A DNA stretch of 8,628 nt from Comamonadaceae bacterium (GTDB lineage Bacteria > Pseudomonadota > Gammaproteobacteria > Burkholderiales > Burkholderiaceae_C), in contig CANKNK010000061.1 of the NCBI GenBank assembly GCA_947483455.1, positions 1 to 8,628 of the forward strand, given 5' to 3'. Both the position numbers and the translations under genes were made by a program. The notes beneath the pieces were generated by a model. The model saw nothing but the letters and a program-made list of their open reading frames with translations. It was not told the origin of the DNA and did not search any database. Shown piece by piece: positions 1 to 6,222 of this stretch. The first letter of the stretch is position 1. Each line of letters opens with the position of its first letter.

Positions 1-251
1 TCTTTTTTTGGCGAAACAACACAGGTGAAGAGGTGGATGTGGTGGTGGAACAGGGCGACAAGCTGCTGCCTATCGAAATCAAATCCGGCCAAACTTATAA
101 CAGCGACTTCTTGTTAGGGCTGAACAAGTGGGCGCGTTATGCCGGTGATGCGGCCTTACCCAGTCAATTGGTTTACGGCGGCGACATGTCCATGACCCGT
201 AACGCAGTGGCAGTGCACGGCTGGAGGGAGATGTCAAGACTGCCCGGGTAG
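1..251 (+). CDS. ATP-binding protein, DUF4143 C-terminal end (partial)
   Basis: Only the C-terminal end of this gene lies in the window. The reading frame is open from base 3 to the TAG at 249-251, giving about 82 residues. The visible segment begins FFWRNNTGEEVDVVVE and continues with LLPIEIKSG. This is the hallmark end of the AAA-ATPase/DUF4143 family, whose C-terminal domain has a PD-(D/E)XK nuclease-like fold with an acidic residue in EVD and an E-x-K in IEIK. Such proteins have an N-terminal Walker-type ATPase, here outside the window. Their cellular role is poorly defined; many are accessory, sporadically distributed genes. A GTG at 33 is in frame but lies inside the domain, so it is not a real start. 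The gene converges on the transporter remnant with an 11-base gap. Family assignment is fairly secure; function is unknown. Confidence 0.8.
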   Translation, partial: FFWRNNTGEEVDVVVEQGDKLLPIEIKSGQTYNSDFLLGLNKWARYAGDAALPSQLVYGGDMSMTRNAVAVHGWREMSRLPG

Positions 252-262
252 CATGACACCAC

Positions 263-487
263 TCACCGCCCCGTCCGCGCCAGATACCGCTTGCGCCAGA
301 ACACCACGATCAGTGTTAGCGCGACCGTCGCCCTCCACGCGCCGGTCTGGTTGTGTATCAGCGGCAGGGTGTCAAAGTTCATGCCGAAGAAGCCATTGAT
401 CAAATTCAGTGGCAAGAAAATGGCGGTGGGAACGGTCAGCGTGCGCATGATGTCTTTGGTGCGGCTGCCTTGCACGCTCAAGTGCAT
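263..487 (-). pseudogene. CorA/ZntB-type cation transporter, C-terminal remnant
   Basis: The 74-residue frame matches the C-terminal end of a CorA-superfamily divalent-cation channel. It contains the pore-helix segment (SRTKDIMRTLTV, then IFLPLNLINGFFG), the signature GMN at the periplasmic mouth, and the basic tail WRKRYLART. Full-length members have more than 300 residues with a large cytoplasmic funnel, which is absent here. Extending the frame past the ATG at 485-487 gives only 15 codons (ending SPEIPRLSQ) before an in-frame TGA at 533-535, and most of that does not look like a CorA funnel helix. The second membrane helix also looks about five residues too short (ATVALTLIVVF before WRKR). 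Both features suggest a 5'-truncated, internally deleted pseudogene and not a small functional transporter. No credible ribosome binding site precedes the ATG. The family call is strong; the decay interpretation is inference. Confidence 0.72.
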
Positions 488-629
488 TTGGGAGAGTCGG
501 GGAATTTCGGGCGACTGGACCTGAACCGGCGCTCAGGCAGACCCAGCCAGGTGGCCTGTGATTCCCAAAACAAGGGGCATCTGTTGATTAGCCAGTCAAA
601 CTGAGCCAGTGTTTGCATCGAATATTTAC

Positions 630-659
630 TTGACTGAAAATTTTTAGTTGAAAACTATT
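630..659 (+). promoter_or_regulatory. AT-rich candidate promoter/operator region upstream of the PhzF gene
   Basis: The 488-721 gap has no gene I can support. Its most AT-rich part is about 621-660. It holds a TTGACT (630-635), five of six matches to the sigma-70 -35 consensus, but the -10 candidates 17-18 bases downstream are poor (AACTAT or ACTATT). The 16-base near-palindrome ACTGAAAATTTTTAGT (633-648; 14 of 16 positions symmetric) overlaps the -35 and could be a regulator site or just AT-rich spacer. The PhzF start codon lies about 60 bases further on. Weak call based on composition and partial consensus only. Confidence 0.28.
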
Positions 660-721
660 GCTTTGCTTGGCCTTGAATCGCGGTTACCAGATCGTGCCCA
701 CTCCTTTAGCCCAAAAAAGAC

Positions 722-1627
722 ATGCCTTACCCCTACGCCATCTATGACGTTTTCACGCAAACCCCCTTGGCCGGTAACCCCCTCGCGGTGGTGTTTGACG
801 CCCAGGGCTTGAGCGACAAGGCCATGCAGGCCATCACATGCGAATTCAATTTATCCGAAACAGTGTTTGTGCTGCCGCCCGAAAAAGCGGGGCATAGCGC
901 ACGCATCCGCATATTTACCCCGGGCTATGAACTGCCTTTTGCTGGGCATCCCACGGTGGGGACGGCGGTGGCGCTGGCAGAGCGAACACAGCCCGGTGCA
1001 AACCTGACATTGGTGCTGGAAGAAAACATAGGCCCGGTGTCGTGCAATGTCCAGGCCCATGGGCAGGGTCCAGCTTTTGCGCGCTTTGGCCTGCCCCGCT
1101 TGTCTGAAAGCGTCCCAGCCCAACTTGATATGCAGGGGCTCGCAGCGGCCTTGGGCTTGTCTGGGGCGCAATTAGGTTTTGATGGCCATCAGATCGGCAT
1201 TTGGAGTGCGGGCGTGCCATTCTTGATGGTGCCCGTGAACAGCTTGGACGCAGTGATAAGCATTCAGTTTGCCCCAGGCTTGTGGGCGCAAGTGGCGCCG
1301 CAGGTTCAGGGGCGCACCGTGAGTGCCTATGTGTATTGCCGGGGTGGCGTCAGTGCAAACGCGCATTTTCATGCCCGCGCTTTCATTCCCGACATGGGGG
1401 TGACTGAAGATCCGGCCACCGGATCGGCGGTGGCCGCCATGACAGGCGCATTGCAGGCTGCCCAAGGCTGGGCCGAGGGCACCCATGCGCTGCTGATCGA
1501 GCAAGGTTTTGCCATGGGTCGGCCTAGCCAAATCCATGTGGAATTAACCCTTGGGCAGGCGCGCCTTCGATCGGCCAGCATTGGCGGCTTTGCGGTACGT
1601 ATCGCTAGTGGTACCTTGGCACTGTAA
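722..1627 (+). CDS. PhzF family phenazine biosynthesis-like isomerase/epimerase
   Basis: Complete 301-residue protein, the normal length for the PhzF/diaminopimelate-epimerase-like fold. The family name comes from PhzF, which isomerises trans-2,3-dihydro-3-hydroxyanthranilate. Most bacterial homologues outside phenazine clusters are cytosolic isomerases of unknown substrate. Visible signatures are the N-terminal YDVFTQTPLAGNPLAVV (residues 8-24), the catalytic glutamate E46 in NLSETVFV, ELPFAGHPTVGTA (70-82) with H76, and EDPATGSAVAAM (229-240) with D230. These are the three active-site blocks of the family, so the enzyme is probably active. No other phenazine gene is nearby, so a phenazine role is not supported. 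The ATG is the natural N-terminus of the family, although only the poor purine tract AAAAAAGA precedes it and no real Shine-Dalgarno is present. It appears to be monocistronic, with a hairpin downstream. Confidence 0.93.
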   Translation: MPYPYAIYDVFTQTPLAGNPLAVVFDAQGLSDKAMQAITCEFNLSETVFVLPPEKAGHSARIRIFTPGYELPFAGHPTVGTAVALAERTQPGANLTLVLEENIGPVSCNVQAHGQGPAFARFGLPRLSESVPAQLDMQGLAAALGLSGAQLGFDGHQIGIWSAGVPFLMVPVNSLDAVISIQFAPGLWAQVAPQVQGRTVSAYVYCRGGVSANAHFHARAFIPDMGVTEDPATGSAVAAMTGALQAAQGWAEGTHALLIEQGFAMGRPSQIHVELTLGQARLRSASIGGFAVRIASGTLAL

Positions 1628-1659
1628 GCAGCGGGAGCCGGGTCAGCCCTGTCCCCTTA

Positions 1660-1687
1660 GCCCGGTGCCCCCATTGGGGCGGGCTTT
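1660..1687 (+). terminator. Terminator-like hairpin after the PhzF gene
   Basis: GCCCC (1667-1671) pairs with GGGGC (1676-1680) around a CATT loop. The stem extends outward with GCCC (1660-1663) against GGGC (1681-1684) across a three-base bulge, and TTT follows. It sits about 33 bases after the PhzF stop codon. The U-tract is short, so termination may be partial. An alternative pairing CCGGG (1638-1642) with CCCGG (1661-1665) competes with it. Confidence 0.45.
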
Positions 1688-1708
1688 GTCCAGCATTCGC
1701 TGATTATT

Positions 1709-1750
1709 TTGATAAAGGTCAAGACCGCTACTTAGTCGGGCGCGCATGAT
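1709..1750 (+). promoter_or_regulatory. FNR/ANR-type box with matching class II promoter for the DksA/TraR-like gene
   Basis: TTGATAAAGGTCAA (1709-1722) matches the FNR/ANR/CRP-FNR consensus TTGAT-N4-ATCAA at 9 of 10 defined bases. Its centre (1715.5) lies exactly 41.5 bases upstream of base 1757, the class II activator position if transcription starts there. The hexamer CATGAT (1745-1750; four of six matches to TATAAT) also sits at -12 to -7 relative to 1757. Two spacings therefore agree on a start at the A of the ATG. There is no good sigma-70 -35, as expected for an activator-dependent promoter. This suggests induction under low oxygen, or by a related Dnr/FixK-type regulator. It is inferred from sequence only. 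Confidence 0.6.
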
Positions 1751-1756
1751 GCGCCC
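1738..1756 (+). other. Perfect 6-bp inverted repeat abutting the start codon
   Basis: GGGCGC (1738-1743) is exactly complementary to GCGCCC (1751-1756) across a seven-base spacer that contains the proposed -10 hexamer. The right arm ends at the base before the ATG at 1757. If transcription starts upstream of here, this hairpin would occupy the place of a ribosome binding site. If transcription starts at 1757, it could act only as DNA, for example as an operator. The match may be chance in GC-rich sequence. Confidence 0.35.
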
Positions 1757-2146
1757 ATGACCCACACTATTTCCGCGATGCAGCACCACCATGCCATGGT
1801 GCACCTTGAACGTCTTGAAAACATGCTGGCTGACTTGCTGCGGCTGATCCACGAGCAGCGCGGTGGCGAGCGCACGCGGGCGGAGGTGGCGGCAGAGTCC
1901 TTGCCCGGGCCGGGCGACTCCCATGCCCAGAGCATGACCCAGCGGGATATGGATTTTTGTATCGGCGAGCGCGAAATTGCCCGCTTGCATGAAGTGGAGG
2001 CCGCCCTCAAGCGCCTGCACCAAGGTAGTTATGGCTTTTGCACCGAATGCGGTAGCGAAATTTTGGAAGCCCGTCTGGATGCCATGCCCGAAACCGCCCA
2101 TTGCATGGCCTGCCAAACCCAGCTCGAAGCCCAAGGCCACGCTTAA
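1757..2146 (+). CDS. TraR/DksA family C4-type zinc finger protein
   Basis: Complete 129-residue protein. The C-terminus holds a C4 zinc finger, C95-x2-C98-x17-C116-x2-C119, in the context YGFCTECGSEI ... AHCMACQ, which defines the DksA/TraR family. Residues 14-90 are largely helical and charged, consistent with the coiled-coil that DksA-like proteins insert into the RNA-polymerase secondary channel. The block LHEVEAALKRLHQGSYGFC (78-96) is the usual lead-in to the finger. It is shorter than classical DksA (about 150 residues) and looks like one of the secondary paralogues common in Comamonadaceae. The N-terminus has an unusual H-rich patch, QHHHAMVH (9-16). No Shine-Dalgarno precedes the ATG; an in-frame ATG at codon 8 also lacks one. 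A likely role is tuning transcription initiation. The FNR-type box suggests oxygen control. The direct target and ppGpp dependence cannot be read from sequence. Confidence 0.9.
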   Translation: MTHTISAMQHHHAMVHLERLENMLADLLRLIHEQRGGERTRAEVAAESLPGPGDSHAQSMTQRDMDFCIGEREIARLHEVEAALKRLHQGSYGFCTECGSEILEARLDAMPETAHCMACQTQLEAQGHA

Positions 2147-2183
2147 GGTGCGATCAGCACAGCGCTGTTTTGCCCCATTCCCT

Positions 2184-3197
2184 CTAGCGCACGCAGTAAA
2201 AATGTAAATCCGGCCCGCGCACTTCGTCGGCGCTGCGCACGGGCGAGGGGTTGGGTAGGTCTGGCGCATACACCATGCCGCCGGGTAGTACCCAGACGTC
2301 GCTGCGCAAACTCACACCGCCGTTGTAATCGCCAAGGGCAGCCAAGTACTCGAGTTCGGCCACCGTGGGCAGGCGCGCATTCATATTGCTACAGGCACGC
2401 TCGGCCGCTGCAGGCCCGGCGGTATGCGCTACCGGCATGCTCGGGGTGCCCAGCAATTCCAAACTGCGGTTGCCGACCATCACTTTCGATGGGAATTTGG
2501 TTTTCTGAAAATAGTCAAACACTTGGCCCGCTGCACTTTGCATGACTGATTGCGGATAGCCTTGGGCCTGAAAGCTGCGGGTGGTGCCGTCTTTGCCTTC
2601 TAAATGCATGGTGACCAGCACCTGGCCGTTGCAGTCTTGGGCGAATGAATAGGTGCCCCAGAAAATACCATACAGCTCGCGCACCAGCTTGTCATCTAAA
2701 TACCCTTGGCGCTTTTGGTCACGTAGCCCGCGTACCAGTTGGGTCAAGGGCATGGGGTTGAAAAAAGCAATCTTGCGCTGGCCCGGTTGCAGGTCGCGGA
2801 AATAGGCATCCAAGGTGGCTTTGAAGCTGCCTTCAAGCAGCACGTCCATGCCCATACCCGCATTGGCCTGGGCGCGGTTGGCGTTCTCCATGTCGTCCAT
2901 GGCCTGCACAATGCCAAAGGCGACCGCCTCTTTAGCGCCCTCCCGGATGAGCGAGACCACGTTTTGCAGCATCTCCTTGGATTGCTCGTTCTTGGTTTTG
3001 GCGTAGGTTTCCTGGTACTGGCACAAATCCTTGCCGCGCACAAAGGGGATGGTGGGCCAAATTTGGATCGGCCGCGCGGTCTGCGCCAGCGCGGTCTCGC
3101 CGGCCAGGGTGCCTACAAGTGCCAGCACCCCGACTAAGGTGCGCCCTACAAACTCCCAGCGAGGGCGATGATTTTTTTCCAAGGGCGATGTGTGCAT
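2184..3197 (-). CDS. Secreted protein of unknown function, possible C-type-lectin-like C-terminus
   Basis: A 337-residue protein with a Sec signal peptide: a basic n-region (residues 8-19), a hydrophobic core around 20-35, and a probable signal-peptidase I site after ALA (36-38). The mature part has four conspicuous cysteines (C59, C189, C269, C335), which could form two disulfides in the periplasm. Residues about 66-110 are helical and charged. The middle, about 140-250, I do not recognise. The C-terminal 70 residues (ACSNMNARLPTVAELEYL ... VWVLPGG ... YCVR) resemble the RLPT-x-AE-x-E pattern of formylglycine-generating-enzyme/DUF1566-type C-type-lectin-like folds, closed by the final cysteine. 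No catalytic motif is evident. The ATG is preceded by GGAAAG at nine-base spacing. It converges on the zinc-finger gene with a 37-base gap and is probably monocistronic. Confidence 0.8.
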   Translation of the reverse strand: MHTSPLEKNHRPRWEFVGRTLVGVLALVGTLAGETALAQTARPIQIWPTIPFVRGKDLCQYQETYAKTKNEQSKEMLQNVVSLIREGAKEAVAFGIVQAMDDMENANRAQANAGMGMDVLLEGSFKATLDAYFRDLQPGQRKIAFFNPMPLTQLVRGLRDQKRQGYLDDKLVRELYGIFWGTYSFAQDCNGQVLVTMHLEGKDGTTRSFQAQGYPQSVMQSAAGQVFDYFQKTKFPSKVMVGNRSLELLGTPSMPVAHTAGPAAAERACSNMNARLPTVAELEYLAALGDYNGGVSLRSDVWVLPGGMVYAPDLPNPSPVRSADEVRGPDLHFYCVR

Positions 3198-3206
3198 CTT
3201 GTAATT

Positions 3207-3212
3207 CTTTCC
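3207..3212 (-). promoter_or_regulatory. Ribosome binding site of the secreted protein gene
   Basis: On the minus strand GGAAAG lies nine bases before the ATG at 3195-3197. It supports this start and places the signal peptide at the N-terminus. Confidence 0.55.
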
Positions 3213-3273
3213 GAGTCTGACAAGCCTGAACCCGAGCGCCGCGCCATTGGGTGGCTTGGCTCACGTACCTACA

Positions 3274-3302
3274 ATTTTAGAGCCCCTAAGGGTTCGGGTC
3301 GA
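3274..3302 (-). promoter_or_regulatory. Candidate sigma-70 promoter for the secreted protein gene
   Basis: Reading the minus strand, TCGACC (3297-3302; four of six) and TAAAAT (3274-3279; five of six) are separated by exactly 17 bases. This would give a leader of about 70 bases before the ATG at 3197. The spacer contains the 9-base palindromic string CCCTTAGGG (3284-3292), which could be an operator or coincidence. This is the best promoter-like match in the 3198-3347 gap. Confidence 0.4.
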
Positions 3303-3347
3303 TAGACAGCACCTGACACAACGCAAAGGGCTATCAAGTTGGCACAC

Positions 3348-3385
3348 AAAAAAATCCCGCCATGCCGCGAGGGCGTTGGCGGGAT
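3348..3385 (-). terminator. Strong rho-independent terminator of the alkaline phosphatase gene
   Basis: On the minus strand ATCCCGCCA (3385-3377) pairs perfectly over nine bases with TGGCGGGAT (3362-3354) and is followed by an uninterrupted T run to 3348. The 14-base loop can form a further GCC/GGC inner pair. It lies 26 bases after the phosphatase stop codon and separates that transcript from the downstream secreted-protein gene. This is the clearest terminator in the window. Confidence 0.9.
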
Positions 3386-3411
3386 GACGCGGTAGGCCGC
3401 AGGCGAATGCG

Positions 3412-5460
3412 TCAGGGCGTTTTGGCGCTATGGGCAGCCCCGCCGGACCAACCGGGCGGCGGCAATATGCCTTTGACGGCTGCTTGTGCCAGCTTGAAAA
3501 ACACATCGGTGTTGTCGATGACGCCGGTAAACGCATAAGCACCCGGCCCGTACGCCGACAAAGGAATATCGGTGGCAGTGTGCACCGCACTTTCACCGGG
3601 CACTTGGCCGGTAATCATGTACTTTCCATCGGCGTCACGCGCCATGGGGCCCGCTGGATAAACAGAAAGTGGTTCTTTTTTAACAAAGGGTTGTTGGCCG
3701 TCTTGCAAGGGCCGCGCATTGGTGCGGAAGTCTTCCATGCGGTCCGAGTTGGCGCCGTAGCCCACCAGTACGCGGTTATCAATGTCCGTGGTTTCAGGGT
3801 AGCCATCGGCGGCAATTTTGTAGCGGGGAAAGCCTGCTTGTTCATAGACGCCCACGACGGCGTCGCGCAGTGCTGTACCACCACCTTCGCGCACCAGGGC
3901 TTGCAAGCGCGCATCACTCACACGCGAGCCGCCAATCAAGGCTACACCGGCACACTCATGGTCTGCGGTGACGATGACCAGGGTGTCCTTACGCGCTGCC
4001 GCATAGGCCTGGGCCAAGGCGACGGCCCGGTCAAATTCCAGGGTGTCCAGCATCCAGCGCTCGCTATCCATAGCATGCGCCTGCTTATCAATAGAGGCGC
4101 CCTCGATCATCAGCACAAAGCCGTTTTTCTGCCGGTCCAGCACGGCCAGCGCCTTGGTCGTCATTTCATCGAGCATGGGTTGGTCAGGGAAGCCGTAGTC
4201 ATCCACCACACGGCCACCGACACCCGAAGCCTTGTTGCGGCGTCCATCGATTTTGTCTAAGGCCACGTTCATGTTGGACAGTGCGAATAGGCCGAGTAAA
4301 CGGTCGGTTTTCTTTGGATCTATGCTGTCGAGTGCGGTTTTGTCCGCAGCATAGTCAAAACCAGCATTTTGAAACTCGGCCAGCAGATTGCGGTCTTTGT
4401 CCATCGCGCCAGGCGCAGCGCCCCAGCGCTTGACGATGTCGGCGGTATGGGCATCAGTGGAGGAAAACGCATAGTCGCTGCGGTCGGCCCGGGCAGATCC
4501 TGGCGTGCTCGCAGGTAAGAACCATTTACGTCCACCACCCATGAGTACGCTCAGCCCGGACAGTCCCCGGTCATCCAGGTACTGATCCACGATGCCAGTT
4601 CCGGCGCCCCGGTTACTGGTATGCACGGCATTGCCCGCCGGGGTGGCGTCAAACACATCCGCAGTGGTCACCAGGCCCAGCGCTTTGCCTTGGGTGCGGT
4701 GCAGGTATTCACTCAAGTATTCGATACGCGGATTGTCAAAAGGGTCGATGGTGTCGTCGGGGAAGACGCCTTCTTCGTTGTTGTTGTTTTTGTTGCCAGA
4801 GACATAGGCCGTCATGCCGGGCGACGAGTCGGTAACAAAGGAGTTGAGTGAAGCCGTTTTAACCATGCCGGTGACCGGAAAGGTATCCATCGCCAAGGGT
4901 TTGATGACCTTGCCTTGCGCGTATCCACCAGCGACCAGGCGCGCGGCGGTGCGTTGGGCGGCCCCCATGCCATCACCCAACAGGATGATGATGTTTTTCA
5001 CTTTTTGGGTGCCGGGCAGCAATGCAAGGACTTCAAAATTTCCTTCTGCCGTCACGGTTTGTCCGTCGCTTTGGGTAGCTGTCACGCGCAGGCTATGCAC
5101 GCCCGGTTTGTCAAGGCTGAAGGCGCGGATGCTCGCCAAGGTGGCATTCGCTGGAACGCCTTTGATACAGGCGGCTTCGCAAGCCTTTAGCGCTACTGGC
5201 GCAGCAACGGTTTTTCCGTCCACGGTAAATACTGCGCTGCTAATTTGCTTAGATGCATCATCGGGGCGGATCGTGGCCTGCAAGTCAAAGCGCTGACCCG
5301 GCAAAAAACGGGCAATCACCGGTGCGGCTTGGCCGCTGCTAAAAAGCTCGCTGGGCGGAGTTAGTCGGGTCACTGTCGGTGCGGCCTGCGCTGCGATGGC
5401 CATCCAGGCCGATGCGAGGGCGATGCCCAGTCTGGCAGGGCGCTTGTTGAACTTTGTCAT
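3412..5460 (-). CDS. Secreted alkaline phosphatase, long form with N-terminal extra domain
   Basis: A 682-residue PhoA-superfamily phosphomonoesterase, exported to the periplasm. A signal peptide (KFNKRPARLG, then a hydrophobic stretch) ends at AQA, residues 24-26. About 28-145 form a beta-rich, Ig-like region (VFTVDGK ... GVHSLRVTATQ) absent from E. coli PhoA (471 residues). The catalytic domain follows: GDGMG with metal ligand D163, nucleophile S212 in VTDSSPGMTAYVSG, DATPA (271-275), E453/D458/H462 in MIEGASIDKQAHA, D500/H501 in TADHE, and the last zinc ligand H627 in VHTATD. All the core metal and nucleophile residues I can map are present. The protein should release phosphate from organic esters, with Zn/Mg binding likely. 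Two ATGs further upstream (5464-5466, 5479-5481) are in frame, but AGGAG is spaced correctly only for the ATG at 5458-5460. It lies 77 bases after the exported-protein gene. No Pho box was seen. Confidence 0.93.
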   Translation of the reverse strand: MTKFNKRPARLGIALASAWMAIAAQAAPTVTRLTPPSELFSSGQAAPVIARFLPGQRFDLQATIRPDDASKQISSAVFTVDGKTVAAPVALKACEAACIKGVPANATLASIRAFSLDKPGVHSLRVTATQSDGQTVTAEGNFEVLALLPGTQKVKNIIILLGDGMGAAQRTAARLVAGGYAQGKVIKPLAMDTFPVTGMVKTASLNSFVTDSSPGMTAYVSGNKNNNNEEGVFPDDTIDPFDNPRIEYLSEYLHRTQGKALGLVTTADVFDATPAGNAVHTSNRGAGTGIVDQYLDDRGLSGLSVLMGGGRKWFLPASTPGSARADRSDYAFSSTDAHTADIVKRWGAAPGAMDKDRNLLAEFQNAGFDYAADKTALDSIDPKKTDRLLGLFALSNMNVALDKIDGRRNKASGVGGRVVDDYGFPDQPMLDEMTTKALAVLDRQKNGFVLMIEGASIDKQAHAMDSERWMLDTLEFDRAVALAQAYAAARKDTLVIVTADHECAGVALIGGSRVSDARLQALVREGGGTALRDAVVGVYEQAGFPRYKIAADGYPETTDIDNRVLVGYGANSDRMEDFRTNARPLQDGQQPFVKKEPLSVYPAGPMARDADGKYMITGQVPGESAVHTATDIPLSAYGPGAYAFTGVIDNTDVFFKLAQAAVKGILPPPGWSGGAAHSAKTP

Positions 5461-5467
5461 TTCCATA

Positions 5468-5472
5468 CTCCT
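5468..5472 (-). promoter_or_regulatory. Ribosome binding site that decides the phosphatase start
   Basis: AGGAG on the minus strand lies seven bases before the ATG at 5458-5460, which is ideal spacing. It is only one base before the ATG at 5464-5466 and lies downstream of the ATG at 5479-5481. It therefore selects the shortest of the three possible N-termini, which is also the one giving a normal signal peptide. Confidence 0.75.
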
Positions 5473-5506
5473 AGTAAACACATCAAAACAAGTTTCTCGA
5501 TCCGAC

Positions 5507-5544
5507 GGGCCTTATCCGGGCCCTGCGTACTAATTTGTTAGTGC
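5507..5544 (-). other. Two small inverted repeats between the exported protein and phosphatase genes
   Basis: GGGCC (5507-5511) pairs with GGCCC (5519-5523). ACTAA (5529-5533) pairs with TTAGT (5538-5542), extended by a G-U and a G-C pair to 5527/5544, and the right arm of the second repeat includes the stop codon of the upstream gene. Neither has a T run on either strand, so I do not call a terminator. They could be intercistronic stabilising or processing hairpins if the two genes are co-transcribed. Confidence 0.35.
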
Positions 5545-6089
5545 TTATGCTGCAAGGCGTGGCGGTAGCTAAAGAACTCAGCCGCATTCATGCGGCGCGT
5601 TGCTTCGCTGTCCAATTGCAATCGCACCCAAGTAACACGCCCATCTGGACCTTCTTGGCGGCCTACATCCAGCACGCCCACCACCTCTACCAGGCCGCGC
5701 GTGTAGGCGACTATCCAGTCCTGCTGCTCAGCAGGTAGCGACACCGCTACCGTGGAAGGTGGCAGGTCATCGGCTTCCCCATCGGCGTGCTGGCTCATTT
5801 GCACCGGGCGCGGCGTCAGCAAAAATTGACCGGGCGCCGCCACTTCTTGCTGCACCACATAGCCTTGCAGAGACACTCTCTTGCCCTGCGCTTCGCGCAA
5901 TGACGGACTGATTTGCAGTCCCTGGGGGCCCACCGGAAATTGAAAAAACTCAGTCATCCGCAGTCGCACAGACGCTGGCTGCGCGCTTTGTGGGACAGTG
6001 GTTTGCCCCAGTGCCACCGGAACCCAAGCTCCCACCATCAGACCCATACACAGGGCCCGAACCAAGTTCCAGGGCACTGCATCAGCCAT
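5538..6089 (-). CDS. Small exported protein of unknown function, possible OB-fold
   Basis: About 183 residues from the chosen ATG at 6087-6089. This start gives a compact signal peptide: MADAVPWNLVRALC, a hydrophobic run, then VALGQ with cleavage near TT. The frame stays open to an ATG at 6207-6209 (223 residues) and has another at 6156-6158. The longest form would leave only 19 bases for both divergent starts, so it is unlikely. None of the starts has a good Shine-Dalgarno, and the true start is uncertain. The mature part alternates beta-like strands (KRVSLQGYVVQQEV, GQFLLTPRPVQM, STVAVSL, LVEVVGVLDVG, WVRLQL), a pattern that fits an OB-like barrel. The acidic segment HADGEADDLPP stands out. 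No catalytic motif is seen. It lies just upstream of the phosphatase on the same strand, so a periplasmic partnership is possible but unproven. Confidence 0.7.
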   Translation of the reverse strand: MADAVPWNLVRALCMGLMVGAWVPVALGQTTVPQSAQPASVRLRMTEFFQFPVGPQGLQISPSLREAQGKRVSLQGYVVQQEVAAPGQFLLTPRPVQMSQHADGEADDLPPSTVAVSLPAEQQDWIVAYTRGLVEVVGVLDVGRQEGPDGRVTWVRLQLDSEATRRMNAAEFFSYRHALQHKH

Positions 6090-6193
6090 GCTGATTCGAA
6101 GACTTGCCGTGGTGTCGCTGCGGGCATAGCCGGGAGTGGCGTTTTCAGAGGTGCGCATGGAGCTGCATATTACCCAAGGGCCATGACGGTTGT

Positions 6194-6222
6194 GTGAAAC
6201 CTGCCTCATAGCAACCTAGAAT
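6194..6222 (+). promoter_or_regulatory. Candidate promoter for the LysE-family gene
   Basis: GTGAAA (6194-6199; four of six) and TAGAAT (6217-6222; five of six) are 17 bases apart. The -10 ends six bases before 6229, so transcription would begin at or next to the ATG. No Shine-Dalgarno precedes that ATG. A leaderless message is therefore possible. Confidence 0.4.

Noticed and set aside
722..1627. Phenazine biosynthesis cluster
   Set aside because: Only a PhzF-like isomerase is present; no other phz gene lies nearby, and the family is mostly unrelated to phenazines.
1631..1665. GGGTCAG...CTGTCCCC string resembling dispersed intergenic repeats of betaproteobacteria
   Set aside because: Only one copy is visible in the window, so repeat status cannot be judged without a genome search.
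2147..2183. Possible bidirectional terminator in the convergent gap (CAGC/GCTG followed by TTTT)
   Set aside because: The stem is only four base pairs with a five-base loop; too weak to call.
1643..2269. Minus-strand open frame (208 codons) across the DksA/TraR-like gene
   Set aside because: It overlaps the terminator hairpin, the FNR box and a well-supported zinc-finger gene, and its translation resembles no family.
3430..4260. Long plus-strand open frame (276 codons) opposite the alkaline phosphatase
   Set aside because: It is antisense to a gene with complete catalytic motifs, shows no recognisable domain, and its length is explained by the GC-rich codon pattern of the real gene.
4770..4800. 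GTT-repeat-like tract encoding an Asn run in the phosphatase (NKNNNNEEG)
   Set aside because: Considered as a microsatellite or phase-variable tract, but it is a triplet repeat that keeps frame and sits in an insert loop near the nucleophile; no evidence of variability.
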